Below are positions 35,924-45,517 of a DNA stretch of 64,000 nt, in pieces. The first letter of the stretch is position 1. Every line of letters starts with the position of its first letter. Under the pieces are notes generated by a model. That model saw only the letters and a list, made by a program, of their open reading frames with translations, ran no database searches and was not told the origin of the DNA. The translations under genes and the position numbers were made by a program. The stretch comes from Clostridiales bacterium (GTDB lineage Bacteria; Bacillota; Clostridia; Christensenellales; CAG-314): contig JAFLVM010000002.1 of assembly GCA_022508305.1 (NCBI GenBank), forward strand, positions 27,729 to 91,728, read 5' to 3'.

Positions 35924-36868
35924 ATGAAATTTTTAGCTTTCGATATCGAAGCGGCTAACGGTTACATGCTGTCAAGCATATGCAGCGTCGGAGTGGTTAT
36001 TGCCGACGAGCGGTTTAACGTATTGAGCCGCGAAAACATCTGGATTAACCCGAAAACTAAATACAATCTCAACGGTACCCGCGCAAACGTCGGCATTGAC
36101 CTTCATTTGGACAAGGCGCTGCTTTCCGCCTCGCCCGATTTTGCCAAGGTGTATCCGCGACTTAAGTCGTTGTTGACCGACCCGCAATACGTAGTGTTTG
36201 GGCACGCCGTCGACTCGGACGTCAGAATGCTCAACAAGGCGTGCGAGCGCTACCGTTTGCCCTCAATCGACTTTGAGTTTGTTTGCTCGCAGTTACTTTA
36301 CAGGTTGTACAAGGGCGAAAAAGAAATCAAGGCGCTCCACAAGATTGCCGACGAACTTGGCGTGACCTTTCAACAGCACAATTCCGAAGAGGACGCCTAC
36401 GTGTCCATGCTAACGATGAAGTACCTTGTTGAGAGCAGCGGCTTGACTGTTGACGAATTGTTGGACAAGTACCGTGTGCGAAAGGGCGTCAACAAAAATT
36501 TTGTTTTGACCCGTCCGGTGACTCTTGCGGGGCAGGTTTCCAACAAAAAACTCACCCAGGTCGCGATTGAGCGCATCAAGGAGTACAATTTAACGGTGCA
36601 AAAGACAGGTGGTAAGTACCGCAACGTGGCGTTTTGTCTTGCGCGCTCGTTGGAGCTGAGCGACGGTGAACAGTTGTATGCCGTCCTCAACAAAATAATT
36701 CAAAATGGCGGACGGTACACGGCAAAGTTGATCAAAGGTAACGTCTACGTCAAAAGCGACAATCCTATCGAGCAGGACGTAATGCGCGAAAAGCGTGTTG
36801 CCGAGCTTGAGGAGCAAGGGCTTATCAAGGTCGTCACAATCGACGACGTTTTGGAGGGCAGGGTATGA
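35924..36868 (+). CDS. DEDDh 3'-5' exonuclease (DnaQ-like) with C-terminal extension
   Basis: 314 residues. Exo I is FLAFDIEAANG with Asp and Glu; Exo II lies around VFGHAVDSDVRML; Exo III is HNSEEDAYVS with the His and Asp. About 130 further residues follow; the NAFCLARSLELSDGEQLY-like segment could be a BRCT-type fold, but I am not sure. It resembles stand-alone exonucleases of the DNA polymerase III epsilon superfamily. The ATG at 35924 gives the correct Exo I position; an in-frame start at 35819 lies over a candidate promoter. No Shine-Dalgarno. Confidence 0.82.
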   Translation: MKFLAFDIEAANGYMLSSICSVGVVIADERFNVLSRENIWINPKTKYNLNGTRANVGIDLHLDKALLSASPDFAKVYPRLKSLLTDPQYVVFGHAVDSDVRMLNKACERYRLPSIDFEFVCSQLLYRLYKGEKEIKALHKIADELGVTFQQHNSEEDAYVSMLTMKYLVESSGLTVDELLDKYRVRKGVNKNFVLTRPVTLAGQVSNKKLTQVAIERIKEYNLTVQKTGGKYRNVAFCLARSLELSDGEQLYAVLNKIIQNGGRYTAKLIKGNVYVKSDNPIEQDVMREKRVAELEEQGLIKVVTIDDVLEGRV

Positions 36869-38124
36869 CGGCAAAAGAATTTTTGTTTGCGCACGGGCAA
36901 AGCGCCGACAACGTAGACGTAGAAGCATCGCTAAACAAATTTTGGGAGCAAATGCAGCTTGGTCTTGACGGCAAGGGCGGGTTGCCAATGATCCCCACCT
37001 ATTTGACCAACGTAGACCGTTCCAAAATTCAAACCGACTCGAAACGAATACTCATCGACGCCGGCGGCACCAACTTCCGCAGCGCAATCGGCTACTTTGA
37101 CGGCGACGGAAAAGTGGTGATAGAACGCCTTTCCAAAACAAAAATGCCCGCTTCCGATTGCGCGATGAGCAAGACGGAGTTTTACGACGCGATAGCAAGC
37201 AATATCAAGCCCCTGCTGTTCGACGCGCGCGATATAGGCTTTTGTTTTTCCTATCAAGTGGATATGGGCGCAGACGTTGACGGAACAGTGGTGATGTTCA
37301 GTAAGGAAGTGGACGCTCCCGAGGTTGTCGGCACCAAGGTGGGCAGCGAAACGCTTGCAGCATGCAAAATGTACAGCAATGCGGATCGTAATATAGTAGT
37401 TTTGAACGACACGGTGGCAACACTGCTTGGTGGAATGGCAAGTACGGACGAACGCTATTCGGCATATCTCGGATACATCTACGGCACGGGAACTAACGTG
37501 TGTTACGTTGAGGACACGAGCAAAATCAGTAAGGTCAAGGGGCTGCCTGCGGGTAAAATGCTTGTCAACACCGAATGTGGCAATTTTAACGGCTTTGTTC
37601 AAGGGGACTTTGACAAGGCGACAATCGCGTGGACGGCTGTGCCTGACAAACAACAATTTGAAAAGATGACAAGCGGGAAATATCTTGCCGACATTATGTA
37701 TGAGGCATTACTTGCTGCCGACAGGGAAAATTTGTTCGAAGGTAAAGTAAGGATTAGACCCTTTACGTTACAGGACGTTTCGGCATTTATGACAGGCCGC
37801 GGTTACTTCCCCTGTAGGTTTGAAGTGGTTGAGGACAAAGGCTTTGCTTTTAACGTTTGCGCGGAACTAATACTGCGCGCGGCAAAGATGGGCGCAATAG
37901 TGAACTCCGCTTTGGCGTATGCTTCGTGCAAGGATAAGAGCCTGCCCGTTGCAATTGTTTGCGAGGGTACAACCTTCAATAAGTTACCTTACTACCGCAC
38001 GTTCTTTGAAGGGTATCTAGGCGATATTTTCGCGACATGGGGTATGAAATATCGCATTTTGCAGGGCGAAGACCTCAATCTTGTAGGTACTCTTATGGCA
38101 ACAATGATACTGAAAGAGGAGTAA
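36865..38124 (+). CDS. Hexokinase of the eukaryote-type family
   Basis: 419 residues. ILIDAGGTNFRSAIG near residue 62 is the phosphate-1 motif, VVLNDTVATLLGGMAS near residue 175 contains the catalytic Asp, and GYIYGTGTNVCYVE is the phosphate-2 motif; these follow the Hexokinase_1/2 pattern rather than ROK or GlkA. It phosphorylates a hexose with ATP. Its ATG overlaps the exonuclease stop (ATGA), indicating an operon although no functional link is obvious. Confidence 0.9.
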   Translation: MTAKEFLFAHGQSADNVDVEASLNKFWEQMQLGLDGKGGLPMIPTYLTNVDRSKIQTDSKRILIDAGGTNFRSAIGYFDGDGKVVIERLSKTKMPASDCAMSKTEFYDAIASNIKPLLFDARDIGFCFSYQVDMGADVDGTVVMFSKEVDAPEVVGTKVGSETLAACKMYSNADRNIVVLNDTVATLLGGMASTDERYSAYLGYIYGTGTNVCYVEDTSKISKVKGLPAGKMLVNTECGNFNGFVQGDFDKATIAWTAVPDKQQFEKMTSGKYLADIMYEALLAADRENLFEGKVRIRPFTLQDVSAFMTGRGYFPCRFEVVEDKGFAFNVCAELILRAAKMGAIVNSALAYASCKDKSLPVAIVCEGTTFNKLPYYRTFFEGYLGDIFATWGMKYRILQGEDLNLVGTLMATMILKEE

Positions 38125-38127
38125 CAA

Positions 38128-39933
38128 TTGACTAAACTGACTGACCGCGTGCAAAAGCCTTACCGATATTTCGGTGGCGAGTACAACACGCCAGATATGA
38201 ACAAACCGTGCGACGTGCGTTTTTGTATGTGCGTTGCCGACAGCTACGAAGTGGGAATGTCCAATTTGGGCGTTCGTATTTTGTATTATCTTTTCAATTC
38301 CATTGACAAAGTGGTGTGCGAGCGTTGCTATGCGCCGTTTGCAGATTACGAAAATTACCTCAAAGAAAACAATTTGCCGCTTGCAAGCCTCGAAACCCAA
38401 ACTCCGCTCAAAGACTTTGATTTCGTAGGTTTTTCATTGCAATATGAAATGTGTTACAGTAACGTTTTTCATATGCTCACACTTGCAAATATTCCCGTAA
38501 CGGCTGAAGAACGTGGCGAGGAATTTCCTTTTATCGTTGCGGGCGGGCCGTGTACGGTGAACCCCGAACCAATGTACAAGTACTTCGATTTCTTCTTCGT
38601 GGGCGAAGGTGAAACCCCGTGGAAAGAAATAATTGAAGACTACAAGCGGCAAAAAAGTGAACATGGGGTCAAAAAAAGCGACTTTTTGCGCTACCTGGAC
38701 GAAAAATACAGCTGTATTTACGTTCCAAGCTTGCATGAGGCGGTCTACGACGGTGACAGAGTAAAGATTCCGCAGACAGCTGTGTGGAGAAACATCGAGA
38801 AAGACATGAACACGACCTTCACTCCTACGACGCAGCTTGTGCCAAGTATGGAGATAGTGCACGACAGAGCCGTCGCCGAACTGTTCCGCGGTTGCGCCAA
38901 CGGTTGCCGATTCTGTCAGGCGGGCTTCATCTACCGTCCCGTGCGTGAACGAACTCCCGACAATGCTTTCGAACTGTGCAAAACGTTGTTGGAAAGCACA
39001 GGCTACGATGAGTTGTCCTTGAACAGCCTGTCCACAAGCGACTACAGCGGACTTCAACCGTTGCTTGCCAAACTTATTCCATACGCCAAGGAACATCACG
39101 TACAATTGAATTTGCCAAGCTTGCGCTTAGACAGTTTCAAGGGTGAATTTGCTCAAGGTAACCGCAAGAGTTCACTGACCTTTGCCCCGGAAGCGGGTAC
39201 TCAACGTCTACGCAACGTTATCAACAAGAATATTACGGAAGAAAACATTTTCGGCACCCTCACTGAAGCTTTCAAAGAGGGGTATTCTTCCGTCAAGCTG
39301 TACTTTATGCTGGGGCTTCCTACCGAAACGATGGAGGACGTCAAGGGCATTTACGAGCTTGCCTGCAAGGTGAAATCACTTTACAAGCAAACGCGTACTT
39401 CAGGCAAGGGACTGCGACTGTCCGTTTCCTGTTCAACCTTCATTCCCAAGCCCTTTACGCCATTTCAGTGGTGCGCTTTTGCTAACCGTGAGGACATCGA
39501 GGCAAAACAAAGGTATCTTTCGGATGCATTCAAGCAGAGCGGAGTTAGCTTTGCCTACAACGACTACGACAGTTCTATTATGGAAGCGGTGTTGGCGCGT
39601 GGCGGGCGTAACGTTGCCGACAGTCTCTATCAAGCGTACCTGAACGGCGCGCGATTTGACGCTTGGAGCGAATTTTTTGACTTCGAGCATTACAAGCAAG
39701 CTTTTGAACAGTGCGGAGTAGACGTCAACGAGATAATACGAAGTTACGACCTTGACGAAACGTTGCCGTGGGATTTCATTGATATAGGCGTAACGAAAGC
39801 CTACTTCAAGAGCGAATATCTGAAGGCAATGAACGCGACTACAACGCCGTCCTGCAATAAGCAATGTAACGGCTGCGGCTTGAAAAAACACGGGTATTGC
39901 GCCGAATTTGAGGGAAACCGAAAGCTCCGTTGA
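38128..39933 (+). CDS. B12-binding-type radical SAM protein (TIGR03960-like)
   Basis: 601 residues, starting with TTG behind AGAGGA. The N-terminal region resembles a cobalamin-binding fold; the radical SAM cluster motif is FRGCANGCRFCQAGF (CX3CX2C) near residue 250; the C-terminus carries CNKQCNGCGLKKHGYC, suggestive of a further metal site. Members of this family are encoded beside a radical-SAM-linked DUF2344 protein, as here. Reaction not established; an RNA- or ribosome-related role is a guess from gene neighbourhoods in other genomes. Confidence 0.9.
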   Translation: MTKLTDRVQKPYRYFGGEYNTPDMNKPCDVRFCMCVADSYEVGMSNLGVRILYYLFNSIDKVVCERCYAPFADYENYLKENNLPLASLETQTPLKDFDFVGFSLQYEMCYSNVFHMLTLANIPVTAEERGEEFPFIVAGGPCTVNPEPMYKYFDFFFVGEGETPWKEIIEDYKRQKSEHGVKKSDFLRYLDEKYSCIYVPSLHEAVYDGDRVKIPQTAVWRNIEKDMNTTFTPTTQLVPSMEIVHDRAVAELFRGCANGCRFCQAGFIYRPVRERTPDNAFELCKTLLESTGYDELSLNSLSTSDYSGLQPLLAKLIPYAKEHHVQLNLPSLRLDSFKGEFAQGNRKSSLTFAPEAGTQRLRNVINKNITEENIFGTLTEAFKEGYSSVKLYFMLGLPTETMEDVKGIYELACKVKSLYKQTRTSGKGLRLSVSCSTFIPKPFTPFQWCAFANREDIEAKQRYLSDAFKQSGVSFAYNDYDSSIMEAVLARGGRNVADSLYQAYLNGARFDAWSEFFDFEHYKQAFEQCGVDVNEIIRSYDLDETLPWDFIDIGVTKAYFKSEYLKAMNATTTPSCNKQCNGCGLKKHGYCAEFEGNRKLR

Positions 39934-40020
39934 AAATGCTCGTTTGCCTCGTCTTGCTCGCTTCTAAACCCCTCAACACTAAGTATAAATTGTATATCTG
40001 ATTTTGGTTGAAATGGTATT

Positions 40021-40653
40021 ATGGTTATTTTAAAATTTGAAAAAACGGGTACCGCAGCGCTTGTTTCCCACGTGGACAACCTGCGGGCGATAACGTACTT
40101 ATTTAATAGGGCAGGGCTGAACGTAGAGTACTCGCAAGGCTTCAATCCGCACATGGAACTGGGCTTTTCCTCGCCTGTTGCTCTCGGAGTAGAAAGCCTA
40201 TCCGAGTACGTTTCCGTAAAGACTGATTATTCCGACAACCTAATCGACAGGTTAAATGCGGTAAGTCACAAAGGCATTCGTTTTACAAGAATTTTCAACG
40301 CGGAAGTCAACCTTGCCGCAACCTTGAACCGAGCAACTTATCGCATCGAGGCAGAGGGTATAGGCGACGTAATTTGCGAAATTTCCCACCCCATGTTCAC
40401 AATTTGCTATCAGGAAAAGGGAGAGTGGGTTACGAAAAACGTAGCAAGCCGTATTTTCAATGCAGAGAAAATTAACAGCAACACAGCGCTTGTTACACTT
40501 GCAATCGGCAATGACAATCTTCGACCCGACCGCCTTGTTACGCACTTGATGAGAACTCACGATTTATCGGGCGACTACCGCATAACAAAACTCCAAGCCT
40601 ATTTCAACGACACCCCTGCCGACGAGTATTTGACTTTATTGCAAAGCAAATGA
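40021..40653 (+). CDS. Radical-SAM-linked protein (DUF2344)
   Basis: 210 residues. FEKTGTAALVSHVDNLRAIT, FNRAGLNVEYSQGFNPHMELGFSSPVALGVES and YRITKLQAYF are the DUF2344 landmarks. It lies 87 nt after the radical SAM gene, its regular partner, and is probably co-transcribed. No Shine-Dalgarno is apparent before the ATG. Confidence 0.92.
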   Translation: MVILKFEKTGTAALVSHVDNLRAITYLFNRAGLNVEYSQGFNPHMELGFSSPVALGVESLSEYVSVKTDYSDNLIDRLNAVSHKGIRFTRIFNAEVNLAATLNRATYRIEAEGIGDVICEISHPMFTICYQEKGEWVTKNVASRIFNAEKINSNTALVTLAIGNDNLRPDRLVTHLMRTHDLSGDYRITKLQAYFNDTPADEYLTLLQSK

Positions 40654-40668
40654 AAATAGGAGAAAATT

Positions 40669-41328
40669 ATGAAAACTTATGAAAAGGAACTTCCGCAAGG
40701 TTACGTTGAGGCGAAGGTTGTAGATGCAAAGAGTAAAAAAGTCGGTATTATATTCTCTCTAATCGCTCTTGTTGTAACTGTTGCAACGCTTGTAATCACT
40801 TGGTTTGCGCTGTTCGGTCAATACGACGAAAGCTTTTGGGAAATTGGAGAAAAATACCTTGTTTTGGAAAATCCATTTGCCAATATTGCGCGTTTGGCAA
40901 TATTGATAGTAGCAATCCCTTTGTACATTATTTTGCACGAGCTTGTACACGGCATTGTTTACAAACTACTCACAAGACAAAAGCTCAAATTTGGTTTAAC
41001 ATTCACTGTTGCATATTGTGGCGTTCCTGATATTTACGTCTACCGTACGACAGCATTGCTTTCGTTGCTTGCGCCATTTATCGTATTTTTGCCGGTGTTT
41101 ATAGTACCCATGTTCTTTTTGAAGAACAATTTGGATATTTTTCTTTTTGCCGTTATGCTTGGTCAGCACGTGGGCGGTTGCGTTGGCGATTTGTACGATA
41201 CGGCATTGTACACGTTCAAGTTCCGCAGCCCCGATACTCTTATGCGCGACACCGGACCCAAACAAACTTTCTACGTAAAGCAGAGTAGTGAAGTATTGAT
41301 GACAGAATATGACGGTGAAAATATTTAG
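40669..41328 (+). CDS. DUF3267 membrane metalloprotease-like protein
   Basis: 219 residues with about four membrane segments. The third ends in IILHELVHGIVYKLL, an HExxH zinc motif near residue 90, as in DUF3267 putative zincins. AGGAG precedes the ATG. It follows the radical-SAM pair by 15 nt on the same strand; a functional relation is not evident. Proteolytic activity is unproven for the family. Confidence 0.85.
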   Translation: MKTYEKELPQGYVEAKVVDAKSKKVGIIFSLIALVVTVATLVITWFALFGQYDESFWEIGEKYLVLENPFANIARLAILIVAIPLYIILHELVHGIVYKLLTRQKLKFGLTFTVAYCGVPDIYVYRTTALLSLLAPFIVFLPVFIVPMFFLKNNLDIFLFAVMLGQHVGGCVGDLYDTALYTFKFRSPDTLMRDTGPKQTFYVKQSSEVLMTEYDGENI

Positions 41329-41337
41329 CTGAAATTT

Positions 41338-41350
41338 CACCCCATGTCGC
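41338..41350 (+). repeat. ACCCCATGT half-element
   Basis: CACCCCATGTCGC follows the DUF3267 stop with no pairing arm. Confidence 0.5.
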
Positions 41351-41367
41351 AAAATTTAGATAGACTA

Positions 41368-41409
41368 TACAAAAAAGAAGTCCTTAGGTGATTTACCCTA
41401 AGGACTTCA
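41368..41409 (-). terminator. Terminator of rnpB
   Basis: A 12-bp stem, GAAGTCCTTAGG with CCTAAGGACTTC, followed on the minus strand by six T's. Confidence 0.92.
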
Positions 41410-41418
41410 CAAATTTTG

Positions 41419-41763
41419 TAAGAGTTCAGTCTGTAAGCCGAGTTCTGTATTGGACGGTTATCTGTCTACGGCTACCGTTACCGATAGTCTCAAGCGAGTA
41501 TGTCGAGATGCCGAGCAGGCATTTTGTCTCATTTCTTGCACCGAGTGGGGTTTACATGCACACTTTGTCACCAAAGTGTGTGTAGGCTCTTACCCTGCAT
41601 TTCCACCCTTACAGCGTTACCGCTGCGGTATATTTCTGTTGCACTTTCCTTGAAGTCGCCTTCACAGGCCGTTAGCCTGCACTCTTGCTCTGTGGTGCTC
41701 GGACTTTCCTCGTGGCCTAGCCAAGCCTGGCTACCATCCACGCAACCGTCTGGCTGTCTCTTA
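41419..41763 (-). ncRNA. rnpB: RNase P RNA, type A
   Basis: Read on the minus strand: GAGGAAAGTCCGAGCACC near the 5' end, AGTGCAACAGAAA, GGGTAAGAGCC, and the 3' block CAGAACTCGGCTTACAGACTG. These are the universal core of bacterial RNase P RNA; the short hairpin after GAGTGC and overall order fit type A. It cleaves the 5' leaders of pre-tRNAs with the RnpA protein. The 3' boundary is approximate. Confidence 0.96.
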
Positions 41764-41770
41764 CACGTAT

Positions 41771-41799
41771 ATTATACGCTTTTAAAATGGCGCTGTCAA
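41771..41799 (-). promoter_or_regulatory. Promoter of rnpB
   Basis: On the minus strand TTGACA (41794-41799), 17 bp, TATAAT (41771-41776): a perfect consensus. Confidence 0.92.
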
Positions 41800-41913
41800 A
41801 TAAATAAACTCATAGCAGTAACGACGGTAAGCAAGCGTATGACGCCACAAAACAATCTGTAGCCGAGAGTTCGGTCGAAGCCGTTTTGCGCGTAACAAGC
41901 GAGTCTTATATTG

Positions 41914-41942
41914 TTGCAAAAAATAAATATATTTGTTAAAAT
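41914..41942 (+). promoter_or_regulatory. Promoter of the ecf-truA operon
   Basis: TTGCAA (41914-41919), 17 bp, TAAAAT (41937-41942). Confidence 0.65.
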
Positions 41943-41965
41943 AATCAAGTAATAGGACTTTTGCT

Positions 41966-42820
41966 ATGGAAATAATCAAGCTGGACAACGTAAGCTTTTT
42001 CTACAAGGCGTACAATGACGACGGAACGGTAGGTTCTGCCACAGGTGTGGAAAACGTTTCCCTCTCAATCGAAGAGGGCACTTTCTGCGCACTTGTAGGA
42101 CACAACGGTTGCGGCAAATCCACGTTAGCCAAGTTACTCAACGGTTTGCTGCTACCCACAAAGGGAACTGTTACTGTTAACGGCTTGGAAACTTCCAAGA
42201 AGGAAAATATTTTCGAAATTCGCAAAAATATCGGAATGGTATTCCAAAATCCCGACAACCAAATGGTGGCAAGTATTGTCGAAGAGGACGTTGCCTTTGG
42301 ACCGGAAAACTTAGGCGTTCCACAACCGGAAATTGTCGAGAGAGTGTACGGCGCTTTGGAGCAGGTTGGAATGTCCGAATACGCCAAGCGTTCGCCGCAC
42401 AAGCTGTCAGGCGGACAAAAACAGCGTATAGCCATTGCGGGCGCATTGGCAATTAGACCCAAAGTGCTTGTCTTGGACGAATCTACCGCCATGCTCGACC
42501 CTCTCGGCAGACGCGAGGTGTTGGACGTCGCTCACAAGCTGAACGAACAGGGCATGACGGTTATACTTATCACCCACTTCATGGAAGAAGTGCTTGACTG
42601 CGACAAGGTAGTAGTAATGAACGGCGGACACGTAATCAAGACGGGTACGCCAAACGAAATATTTGATGACGAACAGTTGTTGAGTGACGTGGGTTTGAAT
42701 GCTCCCCGCGCCGTTCAACTTGCAAAAAAGCTTAGCAACTTTGGTTTTGCCGTAACGGAAAATCAATCGGACGCGGGCGCATTGGGAGGTGAAGTATGTC
42801 AAGAGCTGACAAAAAACTGA
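41966..42820 (+). CDS. ecfA1: Energy-coupling factor transporter ATPase A1
   Basis: 284 residues. Walker A GHNGCGKSTLAKLL, Q-loop VFQNPDNQMVAS, ABC signature LSGGQKQRIAIAG and Walker B VLVLDESTAMLDP are intact. With EcfA2 and EcfT it forms the shared energising module for group II vitamin and metal uptake, to which separate S components dock. AGGA lies about 9 nt before the ATG; first gene of four. Confidence 0.96.
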   Translation: MEIIKLDNVSFFYKAYNDDGTVGSATGVENVSLSIEEGTFCALVGHNGCGKSTLAKLLNGLLLPTKGTVTVNGLETSKKENIFEIRKNIGMVFQNPDNQMVASIVEEDVAFGPENLGVPQPEIVERVYGALEQVGMSEYAKRSPHKLSGGQKQRIAIAGALAIRPKVLVLDESTAMLDPLGRREVLDVAHKLNEQGMTVILITHFMEEVLDCDKVVVMNGGHVIKTGTPNEIFDDEQLLSDVGLNAPRAVQLAKKLSNFGFAVTENQSDAGALGGEVCQELTKN

Positions 42821-43722
42821 AATCCCAACAAACGGTAGCGGTGGAAGTTCCCGAAAATTCCGCAATCTTTGCGCAGAACTTGAACTTTATCTACAATCCC
42901 AAGTCACCCTTTGCCAAACACGCGCTAATCGACGTTAATCTCAACATCAATCAAGGCGAATTTGTGGCGATAGTTGGACACACGGGGTCGGGAAAAACCA
43001 CTTTCGTGCAACACTTGAACGCTCTCATTCGACTTCAAAGTGGCGAACTTACAATTCTCGGTAAGTACAATCTTGCCGCGAAAAAGCCCGATTTGAAGGG
43101 ACTTAGGCAGGACGTTGGAATGGTGTTCCAATACCCCGAATATCAACTTTTTGCCGACACAGTCCTCGACGACGTATGCTTTGGACTCAAAAACTTCGGC
43201 GTGGAAAAGGACAAACGCGAGGGTATGGCGCGCGAGGCGTTGGAGCTTGTAGGACTTGACTTTGACAAGATTAAATCCAAGTCGCCCTTTGACTTGTCCG
43301 GTGGCGAAAAGCGTCGCGTGGCTTTGGCTGGCGTGCTTGCCATGAAACCGCGTATTTTGGTTATGGACGAGCCTACCGCAGGACTTGACCCACGCGGTAA
43401 ACGTGAAATTCTTTCCCTTGTGTCCGAATTGAACAGAACTCACGGCGTAACCGTCATCATGGTTTCCCATGACATGAACGAGGTGTACGAAAACGCCCGC
43501 CGTGTAATCGTGTTCCGTGACGGCGAGATTGTATTCGACACAACTCCAAGGGAGCTTTTCCGCTTGGAAGATGAAATAGAATCAATGAACCTCGAAGTGC
43601 CTGCAATGGCTAAGTTTGCAAACGTCCTCGAGCGTCAAGGCTACGCAATCGACGAAAACTGCAAAACGGTTGAGGACGTGTACGAGGCTGTACTGAAACT
43701 GAAGGAGGCGAAGAATGCTTAG
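42796..43722 (+). CDS. ecfA2: Energy-coupling factor transporter ATPase A2
   Basis: 308 residues. Walker A GHTGSGKTTFVQHL, Q-loop VFQYPEYQLFAD, signature LSGGEKRRVALAG and Walker B ILVMDEPTAGLDP. About 30 extra N-terminal residues precede the ABC fold. It overlaps ecfA1 by 25 nt and has GGAGG upstream. Pairs with EcfA1 as the ATPase heterodimer. Confidence 0.96.
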   Translation: MSRADKKLKSQQTVAVEVPENSAIFAQNLNFIYNPKSPFAKHALIDVNLNINQGEFVAIVGHTGSGKTTFVQHLNALIRLQSGELTILGKYNLAAKKPDLKGLRQDVGMVFQYPEYQLFADTVLDDVCFGLKNFGVEKDKREGMAREALELVGLDFDKIKSKSPFDLSGGEKRRVALAGVLAMKPRILVMDEPTAGLDPRGKREILSLVSELNRTHGVTVIMVSHDMNEVYENARRVIVFRDGEIVFDTTPRELFRLEDEIESMNLEVPAMAKFANVLERQGYAIDENCKTVEDVYEAVLKLKEAKNA

Positions 43723-44584
43723 AGACGTAACCTTCGGTCAGTACTACCCTGCAGATTCATTCGTACACAAATTGGACGCGCGCGTAAAGCTCGTATTGAC
43801 GTTGTTGTTTATGGTGGGCATATTCTTCGTGGTCAGCTTCATGGGATTTGCCTTCATCACAGTGTATTTGCTAACTGTAATACTCGTATCTCGCGTACCG
43901 CTCAAGTCGGTACTAAAATCAATCAAAGGAATAATTTTCCTGTTGCTTTTGACGTCAATTCTCAACGTGTTTTTCACTAAAGGCGACGACCCCGCGCTTG
44001 CGTTGGTGTACCTAAAAGTGACGGACAGGTGGACGATTGAAATTTACAAAGAGGGATTGATTTTCGCGGCAAAAATGCTGCTGCGCCTAACTTACCTTGT
44101 TATTGGTTCGAGCATTTTGACGCTGACAACCACCCCCGTAGACCTCACCCATGCGGTGGAAAGTTTGTTGAAACCCCTACGGATAATCCATTTCCCCGTG
44201 CACGAATTTGCGCTGATTATGAGTCTGACGTTGTCCTTTATTCCCAGTTTGATTGAGGAAACGGACAGAATAATACGCGCGCAGAAAGCTCGCGGGGCAG
44301 ATTTCGACACCGGCGGACTCGTCAAGCGCGCTAAAGCGTTTGTACCTATTTTAATTCCGTTACTTGTAGGCGGTTTCCGTAGAGCAGAGGAATTGGCTAA
44401 CGCAATGAACAGTCGCTGCTACGAAGGCGCTACGAAACGCACCCAAATGCGAGTAATGAAGCTTAGTTGGCGAGATCTCGTAGCCACACTGTTTGCGCTC
44501 GTGTTTATGGCGGCAATATTTGTCCTTTACGGCATGAGAGGGCAATGGGGCGCTTTGGACTTCCTCAATTGGCTTTATTTCTAA
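43715..44584 (+). CDS. ecfT: Energy-coupling factor transporter transmembrane protein
   Basis: 289 residues with about six membrane helices. The coupling motifs appear as AQKARGADF near residue 190 and NAMNSRCYEG near residue 230, each with the Ala-Arg-Gly-type core contacting the ATPases. AAGGAGG precedes the ATG, and it overlaps ecfA2 by 8 nt. No S component is encoded in the window. Confidence 0.95.
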   Translation: MLRDVTFGQYYPADSFVHKLDARVKLVLTLLFMVGIFFVVSFMGFAFITVYLLTVILVSRVPLKSVLKSIKGIIFLLLLTSILNVFFTKGDDPALALVYLKVTDRWTIEIYKEGLIFAAKMLLRLTYLVIGSSILTLTTTPVDLTHAVESLLKPLRIIHFPVHEFALIMSLTLSFIPSLIEETDRIIRAQKARGADFDTGGLVKRAKAFVPILIPLLVGGFRRAEELANAMNSRCYEGATKRTQMRVMKLSWRDLVATLFALVFMAAIFVLYGMRGQWGALDFLNWLYF

Positions 44585-44585
44585 T

Positions 44586-45320
44586 ATGACAAAGATTAAA
44601 CTGACAATAGAATACCTCGGCAGCGACTTCTGCGGTTGGCAAAGTCAGGCAAATGGCAACGGAGTTCAGGACGCTGTCGAACACGCCCTTGGCAAGTACT
44701 TCGATTGCGACTTCGTTCGTATTTACGCGGCGGGTCGTACGGACGTGGGAGTACACGCAAGGGGGCAAGTTGCGCATTTTACGACGGACGCGACTGTCAA
44801 CTGCTACAAGCTGTGTTTGGGTGTAAATCTCAGTTTGCCCGAAACGGTGGCTGTAACCTCGGCGGAGGTAGTGGACGACGACTTCGACGCGCGGTTTTCC
44901 GCTTTGTCCAAAACCTACTGCTACCGCGTGTACGTATCGCCAACTCGCAAGCCAACGCTGGACGTCAATCACGCGCAAGTGTACAAGCCCCTTGACGTTA
45001 CCTCAATGCAACAGGCGGCAAAGCTGCTGGAAGGTAGCCACGACTTCGCCGCTTTTCAAAAGACGGGCAGCAACCTGAAGGGAACCGTGCGCACAGTCAA
45101 CAGTTTCAATGTGACGGACAATGGCGACGGTACAATTTACTTTACGGTCAACGGCAACGCATTTTTGTACAATCAAGTACGAATAATGTGCGGATTGTTG
45201 GTAGAAGTAGGCAAAGGAAAGTTTACCCTCGACGACGTACAAGCAATGCTCAACGGCACCAAACTCAAGTTCAGAACTTTGCCCGCAAAAGGGTTAACCT
45301 TAGAACGAGTATATTATTGA
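44586..45320 (+). CDS. truA: tRNA pseudouridine(38-40) synthase
   Basis: 244 residues. AAGRTDVGVHARGQVAHF near residue 50 contains the catalytic Asp, and FLYNQVRIMCGLLVEVGKG near residue 195 is the second TruA signature. It modifies the tRNA anticodon arm. It begins two bases after ecfT, the order commonly seen in Bacillota (ecfA1-ecfA2-ecfT-truA). Confidence 0.97.
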   Translation: MTKIKLTIEYLGSDFCGWQSQANGNGVQDAVEHALGKYFDCDFVRIYAAGRTDVGVHARGQVAHFTTDATVNCYKLCLGVNLSLPETVAVTSAEVVDDDFDARFSALSKTYCYRVYVSPTRKPTLDVNHAQVYKPLDVTSMQQAAKLLEGSHDFAAFQKTGSNLKGTVRTVNSFNVTDNGDGTIYFTVNGNAFLYNQVRIMCGLLVEVGKGKFTLDDVQAMLNGTKLKFRTLPAKGLTLERVYY

Positions 45321-45437
45321 GGTTGTGCAACATTCGCTGAATAGCGAAATATTCGTCGGTATGCTTTGTTCCACTTGCGTATCGCCTACCTCGCATCTGA
45401 CGACTTCATATTTACTAAAACTGAGCGGATAAAAAAA

Positions 45438-45474
45438 CGCACCCCAAAAATTGACATGGGGTGCGATTTTTTGC
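45438..45474. terminator. Bidirectional terminator, ACCCCAT-stem type
   Basis: CGCACCCC (45438-45445) pairs with GGGGTGCG (45457-45464); A-run before and T-run after serve truA and the convergent aminopeptidase gene. Confidence 0.88.
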
Positions 45475-45517
45475 ATTTTTTGTTTGAAAATTTGTTTATC
45501 TATTGTGTTTGATTGGA

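Noticed and set aside
38128-40653. Radical SAM gene and its partner considered as a single broken gene
   Set aside because: In some genomes these two occur fused, but here both have complete ends and an 87-nt gap with separate starts.
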